Shown here one piece after another: positions 10,577-20,053 of a stretch of 64,000 bases of DNA. Positions within the stretch are counted from its first letter, which is position 1; the number at the start of each line of letters is the position of its first letter. This DNA is from Comamonas granuli NBRC 101663. Lineage in GTDB: Bacteria; Pseudomonadota; Gammaproteobacteria; Burkholderiales; Burkholderiaceae_C. Below the pieces are notes generated by a model. It made no database searches. It saw only the letters and a list, made by a program, of their open reading frames with translations, and was not told the DNA's origin. Location: NCBI RefSeq assembly GCF_000739995.1, contig NZ_BBJX01000004.1, forward strand, positions 62,001-126,000. The letters are read 5' to 3'. The position numbers and the translations under genes are program-made.

Positions 10577-11086
10577 ATGGCTGCCGTTGCTGCTGCTTCC
10601 TTTTCTGTGCGGGACTTCGTCAAGAGCTTCCTGCTGGTCGAACTCGTCAAGGGCATGTCCCTGACAGGCCGTTATGCCTTGCGCCGCAAGGTCACCGTTC
10701 AGTACCCTGAAGAAAAAACCCCGCTGTCGCCGCGCTTTCGCGGCCTGCATGCGCTGCGCCGGTACGACAACGGCGAGGAGCGCTGCATTGCCTGCAAGCT
10801 GTGCGAGGCCGTGTGCCCGGCGATGGCCATCACCATCGAGTCCGACGTGCGCGAGGACGGCACGCGCCGCACCACGCGCTACGACATCGACCTGACCAAG
10901 TGCATTTTCTGCGGCTTCTGCGAGGAAAGCTGTCCGACCGATTCGATCGTGGAGACCTCGATCTTCGAATACCACGGCGAAAAGCGTGGCGACCTGTACT
11001 TCACCAAGGAAATGCTGCTGGCCGTGGGTGACCGGTTCGAGGGCGAGATCGCTGCTGCCAAGGCGGCGGACGCCCCGTACCGCTGA
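10577..11086 (+). CDS. nuoI: NADH-quinone oxidoreductase subunit I
   Basis: The 23-kDa ferredoxin-type subunit that carries clusters N6a and N6b between NuoG and NuoB. 169 residues. Two CxxCxxCxxxC motifs are clear: [13 protein letters not shown] (C70, C73, C76, C80) and [13 protein letters not shown] (C109, C112, C115, C119). The N-terminal ~30 residues form an amphipathic segment contacting the membrane arm. Confidence 0.97.
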   Translation: MAAVAAASFSVRDFVKSFLLVELVKGMSLTGRYALRRKVTVQYPEEKTPLSPRFRGLHALRRYDNGEERCIACKLCEAVCPAMAITIESDVREDGTRRTTRYDIDLTKCIFCGFCEESCPTDSIVETSIFEYHGEKRGDLYFTKEMLLAVGDRFEGEIAAAKAADAPYR

Positions 11087-11124
11087 GCCCCGCCTTCCGC
11101 CCGACCACTACAAAGAACCGATCC

Positions 11125-11775
11125 ATGGACGCCAAGACGGGTTTTTTCTATCTGTTCTCGGTTGTGCTGCTCTACGCAGCCTTCCGGGTCATCTCTGCGC
11201 GCAATCCGGTGCACGCCGTGCTGCACCTGATGCTGGCCTTCTCGCAGGCCGCCGGCCTGTGGCTGATGCTCAAGGCCGAATTCCTCGCCATTGCCCTGGT
11301 GCTGGTGTACCTGGGTGCGGTGATGGTGCTGTTCCTGTTTGTGGTGATGATGCTGGACGTCGACATCGAGCAGGTGCGCCAGGGCTTCTGGCGGCACTTT
11401 CCGCTGGCGGCCAGTATCGGCGTGTTGATCGCCCTGGAGATGGCGGCTGTGCTGATGGGTGGATTCCGTGGCATCGAGGAGCCCAAGGCCGCCGTGCTGG
11501 ATGCAGCGGCAGGGCAGGGCGCAGCGCTCTCCAATGCCAAGGCGCTGGGCCAGTTGATGTACACCAAGTACCTCTACCCCGTGGAAATCGCTGCGGTGAT
11601 CCTGCTCGTGGCCATGATCGCCGCCATCGCCCTGACCCTGCGCAAGCGCAAGGACAGCAAGGCCATCAACCCATCGCTGCAGGTGCACGTGCGTGCGGCC
11701 GACCGCCTGCAGTTGGTCAAGCTGGAGGCCACCCGCGCCGCCCCTGAACCTGTTGCCGAGGAGAAGCAAGCATGA
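11125..11775 (+). CDS. nuoJ: NADH-quinone oxidoreductase subunit J
   Basis: Membrane subunit (ND6) of 216 residues with five hydrophobic helices. The third, around [21 protein letters not shown], contains the conserved Tyr-Leu-Gly and pi-bulge region involved in coupling. The C-terminal ~40 residues (from [12 protein letters not shown]) are charged and cytoplasmic, making it somewhat longer than E. coli NuoJ. The stop overlaps nuoK by four bases. Confidence 0.95.
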   Translation: MDAKTGFFYLFSVVLLYAAFRVISARNPVHAVLHLMLAFSQAAGLWLMLKAEFLAIALVLVYLGAVMVLFLFVVMMLDVDIEQVRQGFWRHFPLAASIGVLIALEMAAVLMGGFRGIEEPKAAVLDAAAGQGAALSNAKALGQLMYTKYLYPVEIAAVILLVAMIAAIALTLRKRKDSKAINPSLQVHVRAADRLQLVKLEATRAAPEPVAEEKQA

Positions 11776-12080
11776 CACCCACGCTGGGCCATTTTCTGAC
11801 GCTCGGGGCCATGCTGTTCGCCCTGGCGGTGGTCGGTATCTTCCTGAACCGCCGCAACCTCATCGTTTTGCTGATGGCGATCGAGCTCATGCTGCTGGCC
11901 GTCAACATGAACTTCGTTGCCTTCTCGCACTACCTGGGTGACATGCACGGACAGGTGTTCGTGTTCTTCATCCTGACGGTGGCCGCGGCCGAATCCGCCA
12001 TCGGCCTGGCCATCCTGGTGCTGCTGTTCCGCAACAAGACCAACATCGACGCGCAATCCCTCGACACCCTTCAGGGGTGA
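11772..12080 (+). CDS. nuoK: NADH-quinone oxidoreductase subunit K
   Basis: Membrane subunit (ND4L), 102 residues, three helices. The two buried Glu residues essential for proton transfer are present: E38 in [13 protein letters not shown] and E74 in [12 protein letters not shown], corresponding to E36 and E72 of E. coli. Starts within the nuoJ stop codon. Confidence 0.97.
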   Translation: MTPTLGHFLTLGAMLFALAVVGIFLNRRNLIVLLMAIELMLLAVNMNFVAFSHYLGDMHGQVFVFFILTVAAAESAIGLAILVLLFRNKTNIDAQSLDTLQG

Positions 12081-12105
12081 GCCCCGGACAAGCAAGGTCT
12101 CCACA

Positions 12106-14142
12106 ATGAGTCAAACCCTTTCTGCTTCAACGCTTCTGGCCGTGCCGCTCGCGCCGCTGGCGGGTGCTGCACTGGCGGGCATTTTCGGCACGGCCTTCGG
12201 CGGCAACTGGATAGGCCGCCGCCTGAGCCACAGCCTCACGATCCTGGGTGTGCTGCTGGCCTTTGTGCTCTCGGCCATGACGCTCAAGAGCGTCGCGGTC
12301 GATGGCGCGCGCTTCAACGAGACCATCTACACTTGGATGGTGGTCGGCGGCCTCAAGATGGAGGTGGGCTTTCTCATCGACAGCCTCACGGCCATGATGA
12401 TGTGCGTGGTGACCTTCGTCTCGCTGATGGTGCACCTCTACACCATCGGCTACATGGAGGAGGACGAGGGCTACAACCGCTTCTTCGCCTACATCTCGCT
12501 GTTCACCTTCTCCATGCTCATGCTGGTCATGAGCAACAACCTGCTGCAGCTCTTCTTCGGTTGGGAGGCGGTGGGCCTGGTGTCCTATCTGCTGATCGGT
12601 TTCTGGTTCAACAAGCCCACGGCCATTTTTGCCAACATGAAGGCCTTTCTGGTCAACCGCGTGGGTGACTTCGGCTTCATCCTGGGCATCGGCCTGATCG
12701 CTGCCTACACGGGAACGCTCAACTACGCCGAGGTGTTTGCCAAGGCGGGCGAACTCGGCAAGATCGACTTCCCCTGGTACGTGATGGGCCAGGACGTGAT
12801 GCTCATCACCGTGATCTGCATCTGCCTGTTCATCGGTGCCATGGGCAAGAGCGCGCAGTTCCCCCTGCACGTCTGGCTGCCCGACTCCATGGAAGGCCCG
12901 ACGCCCATCTCCGCCCTGATCCACGCCGCCACCATGGTGACGGCCGGCATCTTCATGGTGGCGCGCATGTCTCCGCTGTTCGAGCTGTCGGATGCGGCGC
13001 TGAACTTCATCCTGGTCATCGGCTCCATCACGGCCCTGTTCATGGGCTTCCTGGGCATCATTCAGAACGACATCAAGCGCGTGGTGGCCTATTCCACGCT
13101 GTCGCAGCTCGGCTACATGACCGTGGCACTGGGGGCCTCGGCCTATTCGGTCGCCGTGTTCCACCTGATGACGCACGCCTTCTTCAAGGCACTGCTGTTC
13201 CTCGGTGCGGGCTCGGTCATCATGGGCATGCACCACAACCAGGACATCCGCTGGATGGGGGGCGTGCGCAAGTACATGCCCATCACCTGGATCACCTCGC
13301 TGCTGGGTTCGCTGGCGTTGATCGGCACGCCGCTGTTCTCGGGTTTCTACTCCAAGGACAGCATCATCGAGGCCGTGCATTTCAGCAAGCTGCCGGCTGC
13401 CGGGTTCGCGCACTTTGCGGTGCTCGCCGGGGTGTTCATCACGGCGTTCTATTCGTTCCGCATGTATTTCCTGGTCTTTCATGGCAAGGAACGCTACGAC
13501 CAGAATCCGGATGCCCACCACGACGACCACCACGGCCATGACGACCACGGCCATGACGGTACTCCGCACGAGTCGCCCTGGGTGGTCACGGTGCCGCTGG
13601 TGCTGCTGGCCATTCCCTCGGTGGTCATCGGTTTCATGTCCATCGGCCCCATGCTGTTCGGCGATTTCTTCAAGGACGTGATCTTTGTCGATGCGGCGCG
13701 CCATCCGGCCATGGCGGAGCTGGCCGGCATGTTCCATGGCCCTGTGGCCATGGCATTGCACGCCCTGCAGACGGCACCGTTCTGGCTGGCGCTGGCCGGC
13801 GTGGCGGCTTCGTACTACATGTACATGGTCAACCCGGCACTGCCCGCGGCTATCCAGCGCGCCGTGCAGCCGCTCTACACCTTGCTGGAAAACAAGTACT
13901 ACCTCGACTGGATCAACGAGAACATCATCGCGCGCGCCGCCCGCGGGCTGGGTATAGGCCTGTGGAAGGGCGGCGACCAGGCGCTCATCGACGGCACGCT
14001 GGTCAATGGTTCCTGGAAGGTCGTCGGCTGGGTGTCCGCGCTGGTGCGCAAGGTGCAGACGGGGTATGTCTTCCACTATGCGCTGGTGATGATCCTGGGC
14101 ATTTTCATGCTCATGACGTATTTCGTCTTGCTCAACAAGTAG
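12106..14142 (+). CDS. nuoL: NADH-quinone oxidoreductase subunit L
   Basis: Distal antiporter-like proton-pumping subunit (ND5), 678 residues with many hydrophobic helices and the long lateral C-terminal helix. Conserved stretches include FFGWEAVGLVSYLLIGFW (buried Glu), MGKSAQFPLHVWLPDSMEGPTPISALIHAATMVTAG and STLSQLGYM. Between two helices lies a His/Asp-rich loop at about residues 469-484, with His at 471, 472, 475, 476, 478, 481 and 483. Thirteen bases separate it from nuoM. Confidence 0.97.
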   Translation: MSQTLSASTLLAVPLAPLAGAALAGIFGTAFGGNWIGRRLSHSLTILGVLLAFVLSAMTLKSVAVDGARFNETIYTWMVVGGLKMEVGFLIDSLTAMMMCVVTFVSLMVHLYTIGYMEEDEGYNRFFAYISLFTFSMLMLVMSNNLLQLFFGWEAVGLVSYLLIGFWFNKPTAIFANMKAFLVNRVGDFGFILGIGLIAAYTGTLNYAEVFAKAGELGKIDFPWYVMGQDVMLITVICICLFIGAMGKSAQFPLHVWLPDSMEGPTPISALIHAATMVTAGIFMVARMSPLFELSDAALNFILVIGSITALFMGFLGIIQNDIKRVVAYSTLSQLGYMTVALGASAYSVAVFHLMTHAFFKALLFLGAGSVIMGMHHNQDIRWMGGVRKYMPITWITSLLGSLALIGTPLFSGFYSKDSIIEAVHFSKLPAAGFAHFAVLAGVFITAFYSFRMYFLVFHGKERYDQNPDAHHDDHHGHDDHGHDGTPHESPWVVTVPLVLLAIPSVVIGFMSIGPMLFGDFFKDVIFVDAARHPAMAELAGMFHGPVAMALHALQTAPFWLALAGVAASYYMYMVNPALPAAIQRAVQPLYTLLENKYYLDWINENIIARAARGLGIGLWKGGDQALIDGTLVNGSWKVVGWVSALVRKVQTGYVFHYALVMILGIFMLMTYFVLLNK

Positions 14143-14155
14143 GAGAACAAGAAAA

Positions 14156-15631
14156 ATGGGTTTGTTGAGTCTTGCCATCTGGACGCCCATTGCGTTCGGA
14201 GCCCTGCTGCTCGCCCTGGGCAGCGACAAGCACGCGGGCGTGGCCCGCTGGCTGGCCCTGATCGGTGCCCTGGCGGGCCTGCTGGTCACCGTGCCCCTGT
14301 ATGACGGCTTCCAGCTGGGTACGGCGGCCATGCAATTCGTCGAGAAGGCTCCCTGGATCGAGGGCTTCAACATCCACTACCACCTGGGCGTGGATGGCCT
14401 GTCGTTCTGGTTCGTGCCGCTCACGGCGTTCATCACGGTGATCGTGGTCATCGCCTCCTGGGAGTCCATCACCGAGCGCGTGTACCAGTACATGGGCGCC
14501 TTCCTCATCCTCTCGGGGCTGATGATCGGCGTGTTCAGCGCGCTCGACGGCCTGCTGTTCTACGTGTTCTTCGAGGCCACCCTGATTCCCATGTACCTCA
14601 TCATCGGTATCTGGGGCGGCCCGAACAAGATCTACGCGGCCTTCAAGTTCTTCCTCTACACGCTGCTGGGCTCGCTGCTGATGCTTATCGCAGTGATCTA
14701 CCTGTACAACGTGTCGGGCGGCAGCTTCGATATCCAGGCCTGGCACAAGCTGCCCCTGGGCCGTACGGCGCAGACCCTGCTGTTCTTTGCCTTCCTGGCC
14801 GCCTTTGCCGTGAAGGTGCCGATGTGGCCGGTGCACACCTGGCTGCCCGACGTGCACGTCGAGGCGCCGACCGGCGGCTCGGCTGTGCTGGCGGCCATCA
14901 TGCTCAAGCTGGGGGCCTACGGTTTCCTGCGTTTCTCGTTGCCCATCGCGCCCGATGCCGCGCACGAGTGGGCCTGGCTGATGATCGCTTTGTCGCTCAT
15001 CGCCGTGATCTATGTGGGCCTGGTGGCCATGGTCCAACAGGACATGAAGAAGCTCGTCGCCTATTCCTCCGTGGCGCACATGGGCTTCGTGACGCTGGGC
15101 TTCTTCATCTTCAACGACATGGGCGTCTCCGGCGGCATCGTGCAGATGATTGCCCACGGCTTTGTCTCGGGCGCCATGTTCCTGTGCATCGGCGTGCTGT
15201 ACGACCGCGTGCATTCGCGCCAGATCGCCGATTACGGCGGCGTGGTCAATACCATGCCCAAGTTCGCGGCCTTCGCCCTGCTGTTCTTCATGGCCAACTG
15301 CGGCCTGCCGGGCACGGCCGGTTTCGTCGGCGAGTGGATGGTCATCCTGGGGGCCGTGCAGGCCAACTTCTGGGTGGGCCTGCTCGCGGCCACGGCCCTG
15401 ATCTGGGGCGCCGCCTACAGCCTGTGGATGTTCAAGCGGGTGTACCTGGGGGTGCCGGCGAACGCCCATGTCAAGGCGCTGATGGACATCGACCGCCGCG
15501 AGTTCCTGGTGCTGGCGCTGCTGGCCATGGCAGTGCTCTACATGGGCCTGTACCCGCGTCCGTTCACGGACGTGATGGATGCGTCCGTGACCGAACTGCT
15601 GCGCCACGTGGCCCAGAGCAAGCTCAACTGA
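14156..15631 (+). CDS. nuoM: NADH-quinone oxidoreductase subunit M
   Basis: Antiporter-like proton-pumping subunit (ND4), 491 residues. The quinol-oxidoreductase family signatures are clear: FFEATLIPMYLIIGIWGG with the key Glu, KVPMWPVHTWLPDVHVEAPTGGS, the buried Lys in AIMLKLGAYGFLRF, and YSSVAHMGFVTLG. Lies between nuoL and nuoN in the standard order. Confidence 0.97.
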   Translation: MGLLSLAIWTPIAFGALLLALGSDKHAGVARWLALIGALAGLLVTVPLYDGFQLGTAAMQFVEKAPWIEGFNIHYHLGVDGLSFWFVPLTAFITVIVVIASWESITERVYQYMGAFLILSGLMIGVFSALDGLLFYVFFEATLIPMYLIIGIWGGPNKIYAAFKFFLYTLLGSLLMLIAVIYLYNVSGGSFDIQAWHKLPLGRTAQTLLFFAFLAAFAVKVPMWPVHTWLPDVHVEAPTGGSAVLAAIMLKLGAYGFLRFSLPIAPDAAHEWAWLMIALSLIAVIYVGLVAMVQQDMKKLVAYSSVAHMGFVTLGFFIFNDMGVSGGIVQMIAHGFVSGAMFLCIGVLYDRVHSRQIADYGGVVNTMPKFAAFALLFFMANCGLPGTAGFVGEWMVILGAVQANFWVGLLAATALIWGAAYSLWMFKRVYLGVPANAHVKALMDIDRREFLVLALLAMAVLYMGLYPRPFTDVMDASVTELLRHVAQSKLN

Positions 15632-15655
15632 CCCGACTGCACAGAGAGACCCGAG

Positions 15656-17149
15656 ATGATTGACAACATCAGTTGGCTGGCGATTTACCCGGAGATCGTT
15701 CTCCTGGCCATGACCTGCGTGATCGCGCTGGTCGACCTGGGCGTGGGGAGCAGCCGGCGCACCGCAACCTATGTGCTGAGCATGCTGACGCTGGGCGTGG
15801 TGGCCGTGCTGCTGGGCGTATACGCCGCCAGCGGCAATACCTTCTACGGCTTTGGCAACATGGTGGTCAGCGATGCCATGGGCAACTGGCTCAAGTGTTT
15901 CGCCGCTCTGGCCATGATGGTCACCCTGGTCTACAGCCGCCCCTACGCCGCCGACCGCGGCATGCTGCGCGGCGGCGAGCTGTTCACGCTGGCGCTGCTG
16001 TCGGTGCTGGGCATGTTCATCATGATCGGCGGCAACAACTTCCTCATCATCTACCTGGGCCTGGAACTGCTCACGCTCTCGAGCTATGCGCTGGTGGCGC
16101 TGCGCCGCGACCATGCCACGGCCACCGAGGCAGCAATGAAGTATTTCGTGCTCGGCGCCATGGCCAGCGGCTTCCTGCTTTACGGCCTGTCCATGCTGTA
16201 CGGTGCCACGGGCTCGCTGGACATCGGCGAGGTCTTCAAGGCCGTGAATTCCGGCCAGTTGCGCCACCAGGTGCTGGTGTTCGGCCTGGTCTTCATCGTG
16301 GCCGGTCTGGCGTTCAAGCTCGGTGCCGTGCCCTTCCACATGTGGGTGCCCGACGTGTACCACGGTGCGCCCACGGCGGTCACGCTGATGATTGGCAGCG
16401 CGCCCAAGCTGGCGGCTTTTGCCATCGTCATCCGCCTGCTGGTCGATGGGCTTCTGCCCCTGGCCATGGACTGGCAGCAGATGCTCGCGGTGCTGGCCAT
16501 CGGCTCCCTGCTGCTGGGTAACCTGGCGGCCATTGCGCAGACCAACCTCAAGCGCATGCTGGCCTACTCGACCATTGCGCACATGGGCTTCGTGCTCCTG
16601 GGCCTGATGTCCGGCGTGGTCAACGGCCATGTCGATGCCTCCACCGTCGAGGCCGCCTACAGCGCTGCCATGTTCTACGTGGTGACCTATGTGCTGACCG
16701 TGCTGGCCACCTTCGGTGTGATCCTGCTGCTGGCGCGCGAGGGCTTCGAGAGCGAGGAGATCGCCGACATGGCCGGCCTGAACCAGCGCAGCCCGCTGTA
16801 TGCCGGCGTCATGGCGGTGTGCCTGTTCTCGCTTGCCGGCATTCCGCCGCTGGTGGGCTTCTATGCCAAGCTGGCCGTGCTGCAGGCGCTGCTGGCCTCG
16901 GGCCAGGCGCCCTACATCGCCCTGGCCGTGTTTGCCGTGGTGATGTCGCTGATCGGCGCCTTCTACTACCTGCGCGTGGTCAAGGTCATGTATTTCGATG
17001 CCCCCTTGACGGCGACCACCGTGTCCGCTCCGCTGGACGTGCGCATGGTGCTAACGCTCAATGGCGCGCTGGTGCTCATCCTGGGTATCGTTCCCGGCGG
17101 CCTCATGTCGCTGTGTGCCGATGCCATCATGCGCTCGCTGGCGTCCTGA
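15656..17149 (+). CDS. nuoN: NADH-quinone oxidoreductase subunit N
   Basis: Third antiporter-like subunit (ND2), 497 residues. Recognised by [16 protein letters not shown] (conserved Glu), [26 protein letters not shown] (conserved Lys) and [13 protein letters not shown]. It closes the 14-gene nuoA-N set; every subunit is present and intact, so the complex should be functional. Followed after 36 bases by a small membrane protein gene. Confidence 0.97.
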   Translation: MIDNISWLAIYPEIVLLAMTCVIALVDLGVGSSRRTATYVLSMLTLGVVAVLLGVYAASGNTFYGFGNMVVSDAMGNWLKCFAALAMMVTLVYSRPYAADRGMLRGGELFTLALLSVLGMFIMIGGNNFLIIYLGLELLTLSSYALVALRRDHATATEAAMKYFVLGAMASGFLLYGLSMLYGATGSLDIGEVFKAVNSGQLRHQVLVFGLVFIVAGLAFKLGAVPFHMWVPDVYHGAPTAVTLMIGSAPKLAAFAIVIRLLVDGLLPLAMDWQQMLAVLAIGSLLLGNLAAIAQTNLKRMLAYSTIAHMGFVLLGLMSGVVNGHVDASTVEAAYSAAMFYVVTYVLTVLATFGVILLLAREGFESEEIADMAGLNQRSPLYAGVMAVCLFSLAGIPPLVGFYAKLAVLQALLASGQAPYIALAVFAVVMSLIGAFYYLRVVKVMYFDAPLTATTVSAPLDVRMVLTLNGALVLILGIVPGGLMSLCADAIMRSLAS

Positions 17150-17185
17150 GCGGCGCCGGCTGACACCGTCTTGGGCAGTGCGCAC

Positions 17186-17488
17186 GTGACGCAGGCTACT
17201 TCCATCTGGATCGTGATCCTCGCGGCCTGCGTGGCCGCAAATCTGCCGTTCGTCAACCAGCGCATCCTGGCGCTGGGCCCGGTGCGCTCTCCGAAAAAAT
17301 CGCTGCGTTTGCGCCTGCTCGAGCTGGTGCTGTGGTACTTCGCCGTGGGCGGACTGGCGCTCTGGCTGGAGGGGCGCGTAGGGCAGATCGCCCCGCAGGG
17401 CTGGGAGTTCTATGCGGTGACGGCGGCGCTGTTCCTCACCCTGGCGTTTCCCGGTTTTGTCTACCGCTACCTGCTGCGTCGGCGATGA
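17186..17488 (+). CDS. DUF2818 family small membrane protein
   Basis: About 100 residues of unknown function, matching the DUF2818 family by pattern. An N-terminal helix (SIWIVILAACVAANLPF) is followed by the conserved NQRILALGP, then two further hydrophobic segments (LLELVLWYFAVGGLAL and YAVTAALFLTLAFPGFVYRYLL). GTG 17186 is preferred because family members start with a TQxxSIW-type sequence; a TTG five codons earlier (17171) also exists. It sits directly downstream of nuoN and overlaps the next gene by four bases. That points to cotranscription with complex I and suggests an accessory or assembly role, which is inference only. Confidence 0.75.
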   Translation: MTQATSIWIVILAACVAANLPFVNQRILALGPVRSPKKSLRLRLLELVLWYFAVGGLALWLEGRVGQIAPQGWEFYAVTAALFLTLAFPGFVYRYLLRRR

Positions 17489-17958
17489 AAGTCCTGGACC
17501 TGCGCTGCGCACATGAACACGCCTTCGAGGGCTGGTTTTCCGGGGAAGAGGACTTCCAGGACCAACTGCGGCGCGGCTTGCTGCAATGCCCCGTGTGTGG
17601 CGCAGCGCAGGTGCGCAAGGTGCTGAGCGCGCCGCGCATCAACCGCGGGGCAGCGGCCGCGGCCGAACCTGCCGCAGCCGCGGTGGAAGGCGTCTCAGAC
17701 ACCCCCGCTCCCGGCCGCTCGGCGCCGGGCGTGCCGGTGCCGCTGCAGGCAGCGCTGCTGCAGTGGGCGCGCCAGGCCATGGCGCAGTCCGAGGATGTGG
17801 GAGAGCGCTTCGCGCAGGAGGCACGCAGCATCCATCGCGGGGACAGCCCCGAGCGGCCGATCCGCGGGCAGGCCAGCGCCGCCGAGACGCTGGAGCTGCT
17901 GCAGGAAGGCATCCCCGTGCTGGCCCTGCCGCCCTCGGCCACCGATACCTTGCACTGA
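17485..17958 (+). CDS. DUF1178 family protein
   Basis: 157 residues of unknown function. The N-terminus MKVLDLRCAHEHAFEGWFSGEEDF and the CPVCG motif at about residues 35-39, followed by VRKVLSAP, are the hallmarks of DUF1178. With the earlier CxH, the Cys pair looks like a small zinc ribbon. The centre is Ala/Pro-rich; the C-terminal half is helical and ends before a GIPVLALPP motif common to the family. The start overlaps the stop of the DUF2818 gene. It ends the nuo transcription unit; the next gene is convergent. Confidence 0.8.
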   Translation: MKVLDLRCAHEHAFEGWFSGEEDFQDQLRRGLLQCPVCGAAQVRKVLSAPRINRGAAAAAEPAAAAVEGVSDTPAPGRSAPGVPVPLQAALLQWARQAMAQSEDVGERFAQEARSIHRGDSPERPIRGQASAAETLELLQEGIPVLALPPSATDTLH

Positions 17959-18040
17959 GCCCGGGCCGGCAGCCTGCGCGCACGCGCCGTCCTGTTGCTG
18001 CGCGGCGCCTGGCGGCACCGCAGGCGCATCCCCCCCCGTT

Positions 18041-19849
18041 TCAGGCGCTGAATTGCAGCGCCGCCAGGCGCGCGTACACCCCATGGCGTGCCAGCAGCGC
18101 CGCATGGCTGCCCTGCTCGACGATGCGGCCGTGCTCCAGCACCACGATGCGGTCGGCGTTCTGCACGGTAGACAGGCGGTGGGCGATCACCAGGGTGGTG
18201 CGCTGCCCGCTGCGGCTGTGCATGGCCTTGTCCAGCGCTGCCTGGACCATGCGCTCGCTCTCGGCGTCGAGCGCACTGGTGGCCTCGTCGAGCAGCAGCA
18301 GGGGCGGGTTCTTGAGGATGGCGCGGGCAATGGCGATGCGCTGGCGCTGCCCGCCCGACAGGCGCACCCCCCGTTCGCCCAGAAAGGTGGCGTAGCCCTC
18401 GGGCAGGGCCTGCAGGAAGTCGTGGGCAAAGGCGTCGCGCGCGGCGGCGTGCACCTCTTCGTCGCTGGCCTCGGGGCGGCCGTAGCGGATGTTCTCCAGC
18501 GCGCTGGCCGAGAAGATCACCGGGTCCTGGGGCACCGTGCCGATCAGCCCGCGCAGTACCGTGAGCGCCACGTCGCGCACATCCATGCCCTCGATCTGGA
18601 TGCTGCCGCCCGCGGGCGCGGCGTCCACGTCGTAGAAGCGCTGCAGGAGCTGGAACACCGTGGTCTTGCCGGCACCGCTGGCACCGACCAGGGCAACGGT
18701 CTCGCCGGGCTGCAGCTCCAGCGAGAACCCGTGCAGCGCCGCCTGCTGCGGCCGCGAGGGATAGTGGAAATGCACGTCCGCGAAGCGCACCGCCAGGCCG
18801 CGGCCCGGGTGTGCCAGCGGCAGGGGACGCGCGGGTGACGCCACGGGCGCGCGGCTGGCCAGCAGTTCCATGAGCCGCTCCGTTGCGCCGGCAGCGCGCA
18901 GCAGATCGCCATACACCTCGCCCAGCACGGCCGCCGCGCCGGCCAGCAGCATCACGTAGACCACAGTCTGGCCCAGATGGCCCGCGCTCATCTGCCCGGC
19001 CAGCACGGCCTGCGTGCCGCGGTACAGGCCCCAGAGCAGCAGGCCGGCGTTGGTGATGATGATGAACGCCACCAGCAGGGCGCGGGCGCGCGAGCGGCGC
19101 ACGGCCGTCTGGAAGGCATTCTGCGTAGCCTGGGCAAAGCGGGCCGACTCGCGCGGCTCGGCGCAGTAGCTCTGCACCACGGGGATGGCGTTGAGCACTT
19201 CGGCGGCGATGGCGCTGGAGTCGGCCACGCGGTCCTGGCTGGCGCGCGAGAGGCGGCGCACGCGCCGGCCAATCCACAGCGCCGGCAGCACCACGGCCAC
19301 CAGCATGAGCAGCACGATGCCCATGACGCGCGGATTGGTCCACACCAGCATGATGATGGCGCCCGCACCCACCACGGCGTTGCGCAGGCCCATGGAGAGC
19401 GACGAACCCACGACGGTCTGCACCAGGGTGGTATCGGTGGTCAGGCGCGAGAGCACTTCGCCGGTCTGCGTGGTCTCGAAGAACTGCGGGCTCTGGCGCA
19501 GCACGTGGTCGTACACGGCATTGCGCAGGTCGGCCGTGACGCGCTCGCCCAGCCAGCTCACCAGGAAAAAGCGCGCTGCGCTGAACACCCCCAGCGCCAC
19601 CGCCACGCCGAACAGCAGCCCGAAATTGCCGCGCAGCGCCAGGGCCTGGGCGCCGCGGTCGCTGGCGCCCAGGCTGGTGTCGATCAGGGTGCGCAGCGCG
19701 AGCGGAAAGGCCAGCGTGGCGCCCGCCGCGAGTACCAGGAACAGCAGCGCCAGCGCGATGCGCCAGCGGTAGGGCCGCAAGAACGGCAGCAGGCCGGTGA
19801 GCGAATGGGGGGTGCCGCCTGCGGGCGCGCGGGGGTGCGAAAAAGCCAT
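18041..19849 (-). CDS. ABC transporter, ABCB/MsbA-type half-exporter (membrane and ATPase domains fused)
   Basis: 602 residues. An N-terminal six-helix membrane domain (roughly residues 20-310) is followed by an ATP-binding domain. The Walker A GASGAGKTT lies near residue 385. The signature LSGGQRQRIAIARAIL and Walker B LLLLDEATSALDAESE follow, with the H-loop His in LVIAHRLSTV. It would act as a homodimer exporting a lipid or hydrophobic compound. It resembles MsbA but lies outside the lpxK context, so the substrate is open (lipid, drug or peptide). The gene is convergent with the nuo operon and divergent from the liv-type operon, with a 204-base gap upstream holding no feature I can support. 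Confidence 0.85.
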   Translation of the reverse strand: MAFSHPRAPAGGTPHSLTGLLPFLRPYRWRIALALLFLVLAAGATLAFPLALRTLIDTSLGASDRGAQALALRGNFGLLFGVAVALGVFSAARFFLVSWLGERVTADLRNAVYDHVLRQSPQFFETTQTGEVLSRLTTDTTLVQTVVGSSLSMGLRNAVVGAGAIIMLVWTNPRVMGIVLLMLVAVVLPALWIGRRVRRLSRASQDRVADSSAIAAEVLNAIPVVQSYCAEPRESARFAQATQNAFQTAVRRSRARALLVAFIIITNAGLLLWGLYRGTQAVLAGQMSAGHLGQTVVYVMLLAGAAAVLGEVYGDLLRAAGATERLMELLASRAPVASPARPLPLAHPGRGLAVRFADVHFHYPSRPQQAALHGFSLELQPGETVALVGASGAGKTTVFQLLQRFYDVDAAPAGGSIQIEGMDVRDVALTVLRGLIGTVPQDPVIFSASALENIRYGRPEASDEEVHAAARDAFAHDFLQALPEGYATFLGERGVRLSGGQRQRIAIARAILKNPPLLLLDEATSALDAESERMVQAALDKAMHSRSGQRTTLVIAHRLSTVQNADRIVVLEHGRIVEQGSHAALLARHGVYARLAALQFSA

Positions 19850-20053
19850 GCCCGCAGTGTAGGGCGCGCATGGGCCGGGCGCTTGCGTACGTGCGCAGCG
19901 GCAGGCGTGGAGGGTAGGCGTTTATACATAGGCGATACCCCTAGTGACGGTTTGCGGTACATCAACTTACGATGCGACGCAACATATTTGGCGGGATTGC
20001 TGAGCGTTTTGGCAGTCACCGCACCCCACTTTTAACGGAGCTGCCAGCGCGCC

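Noticed and set aside
12127-14373. Long His-rich antisense open frame over nuoL
   Set aside because: High-GC codon bias opens the opposite frame; there is no ribosome site or recognisable domain, and nuoL is certain on the plus strand.
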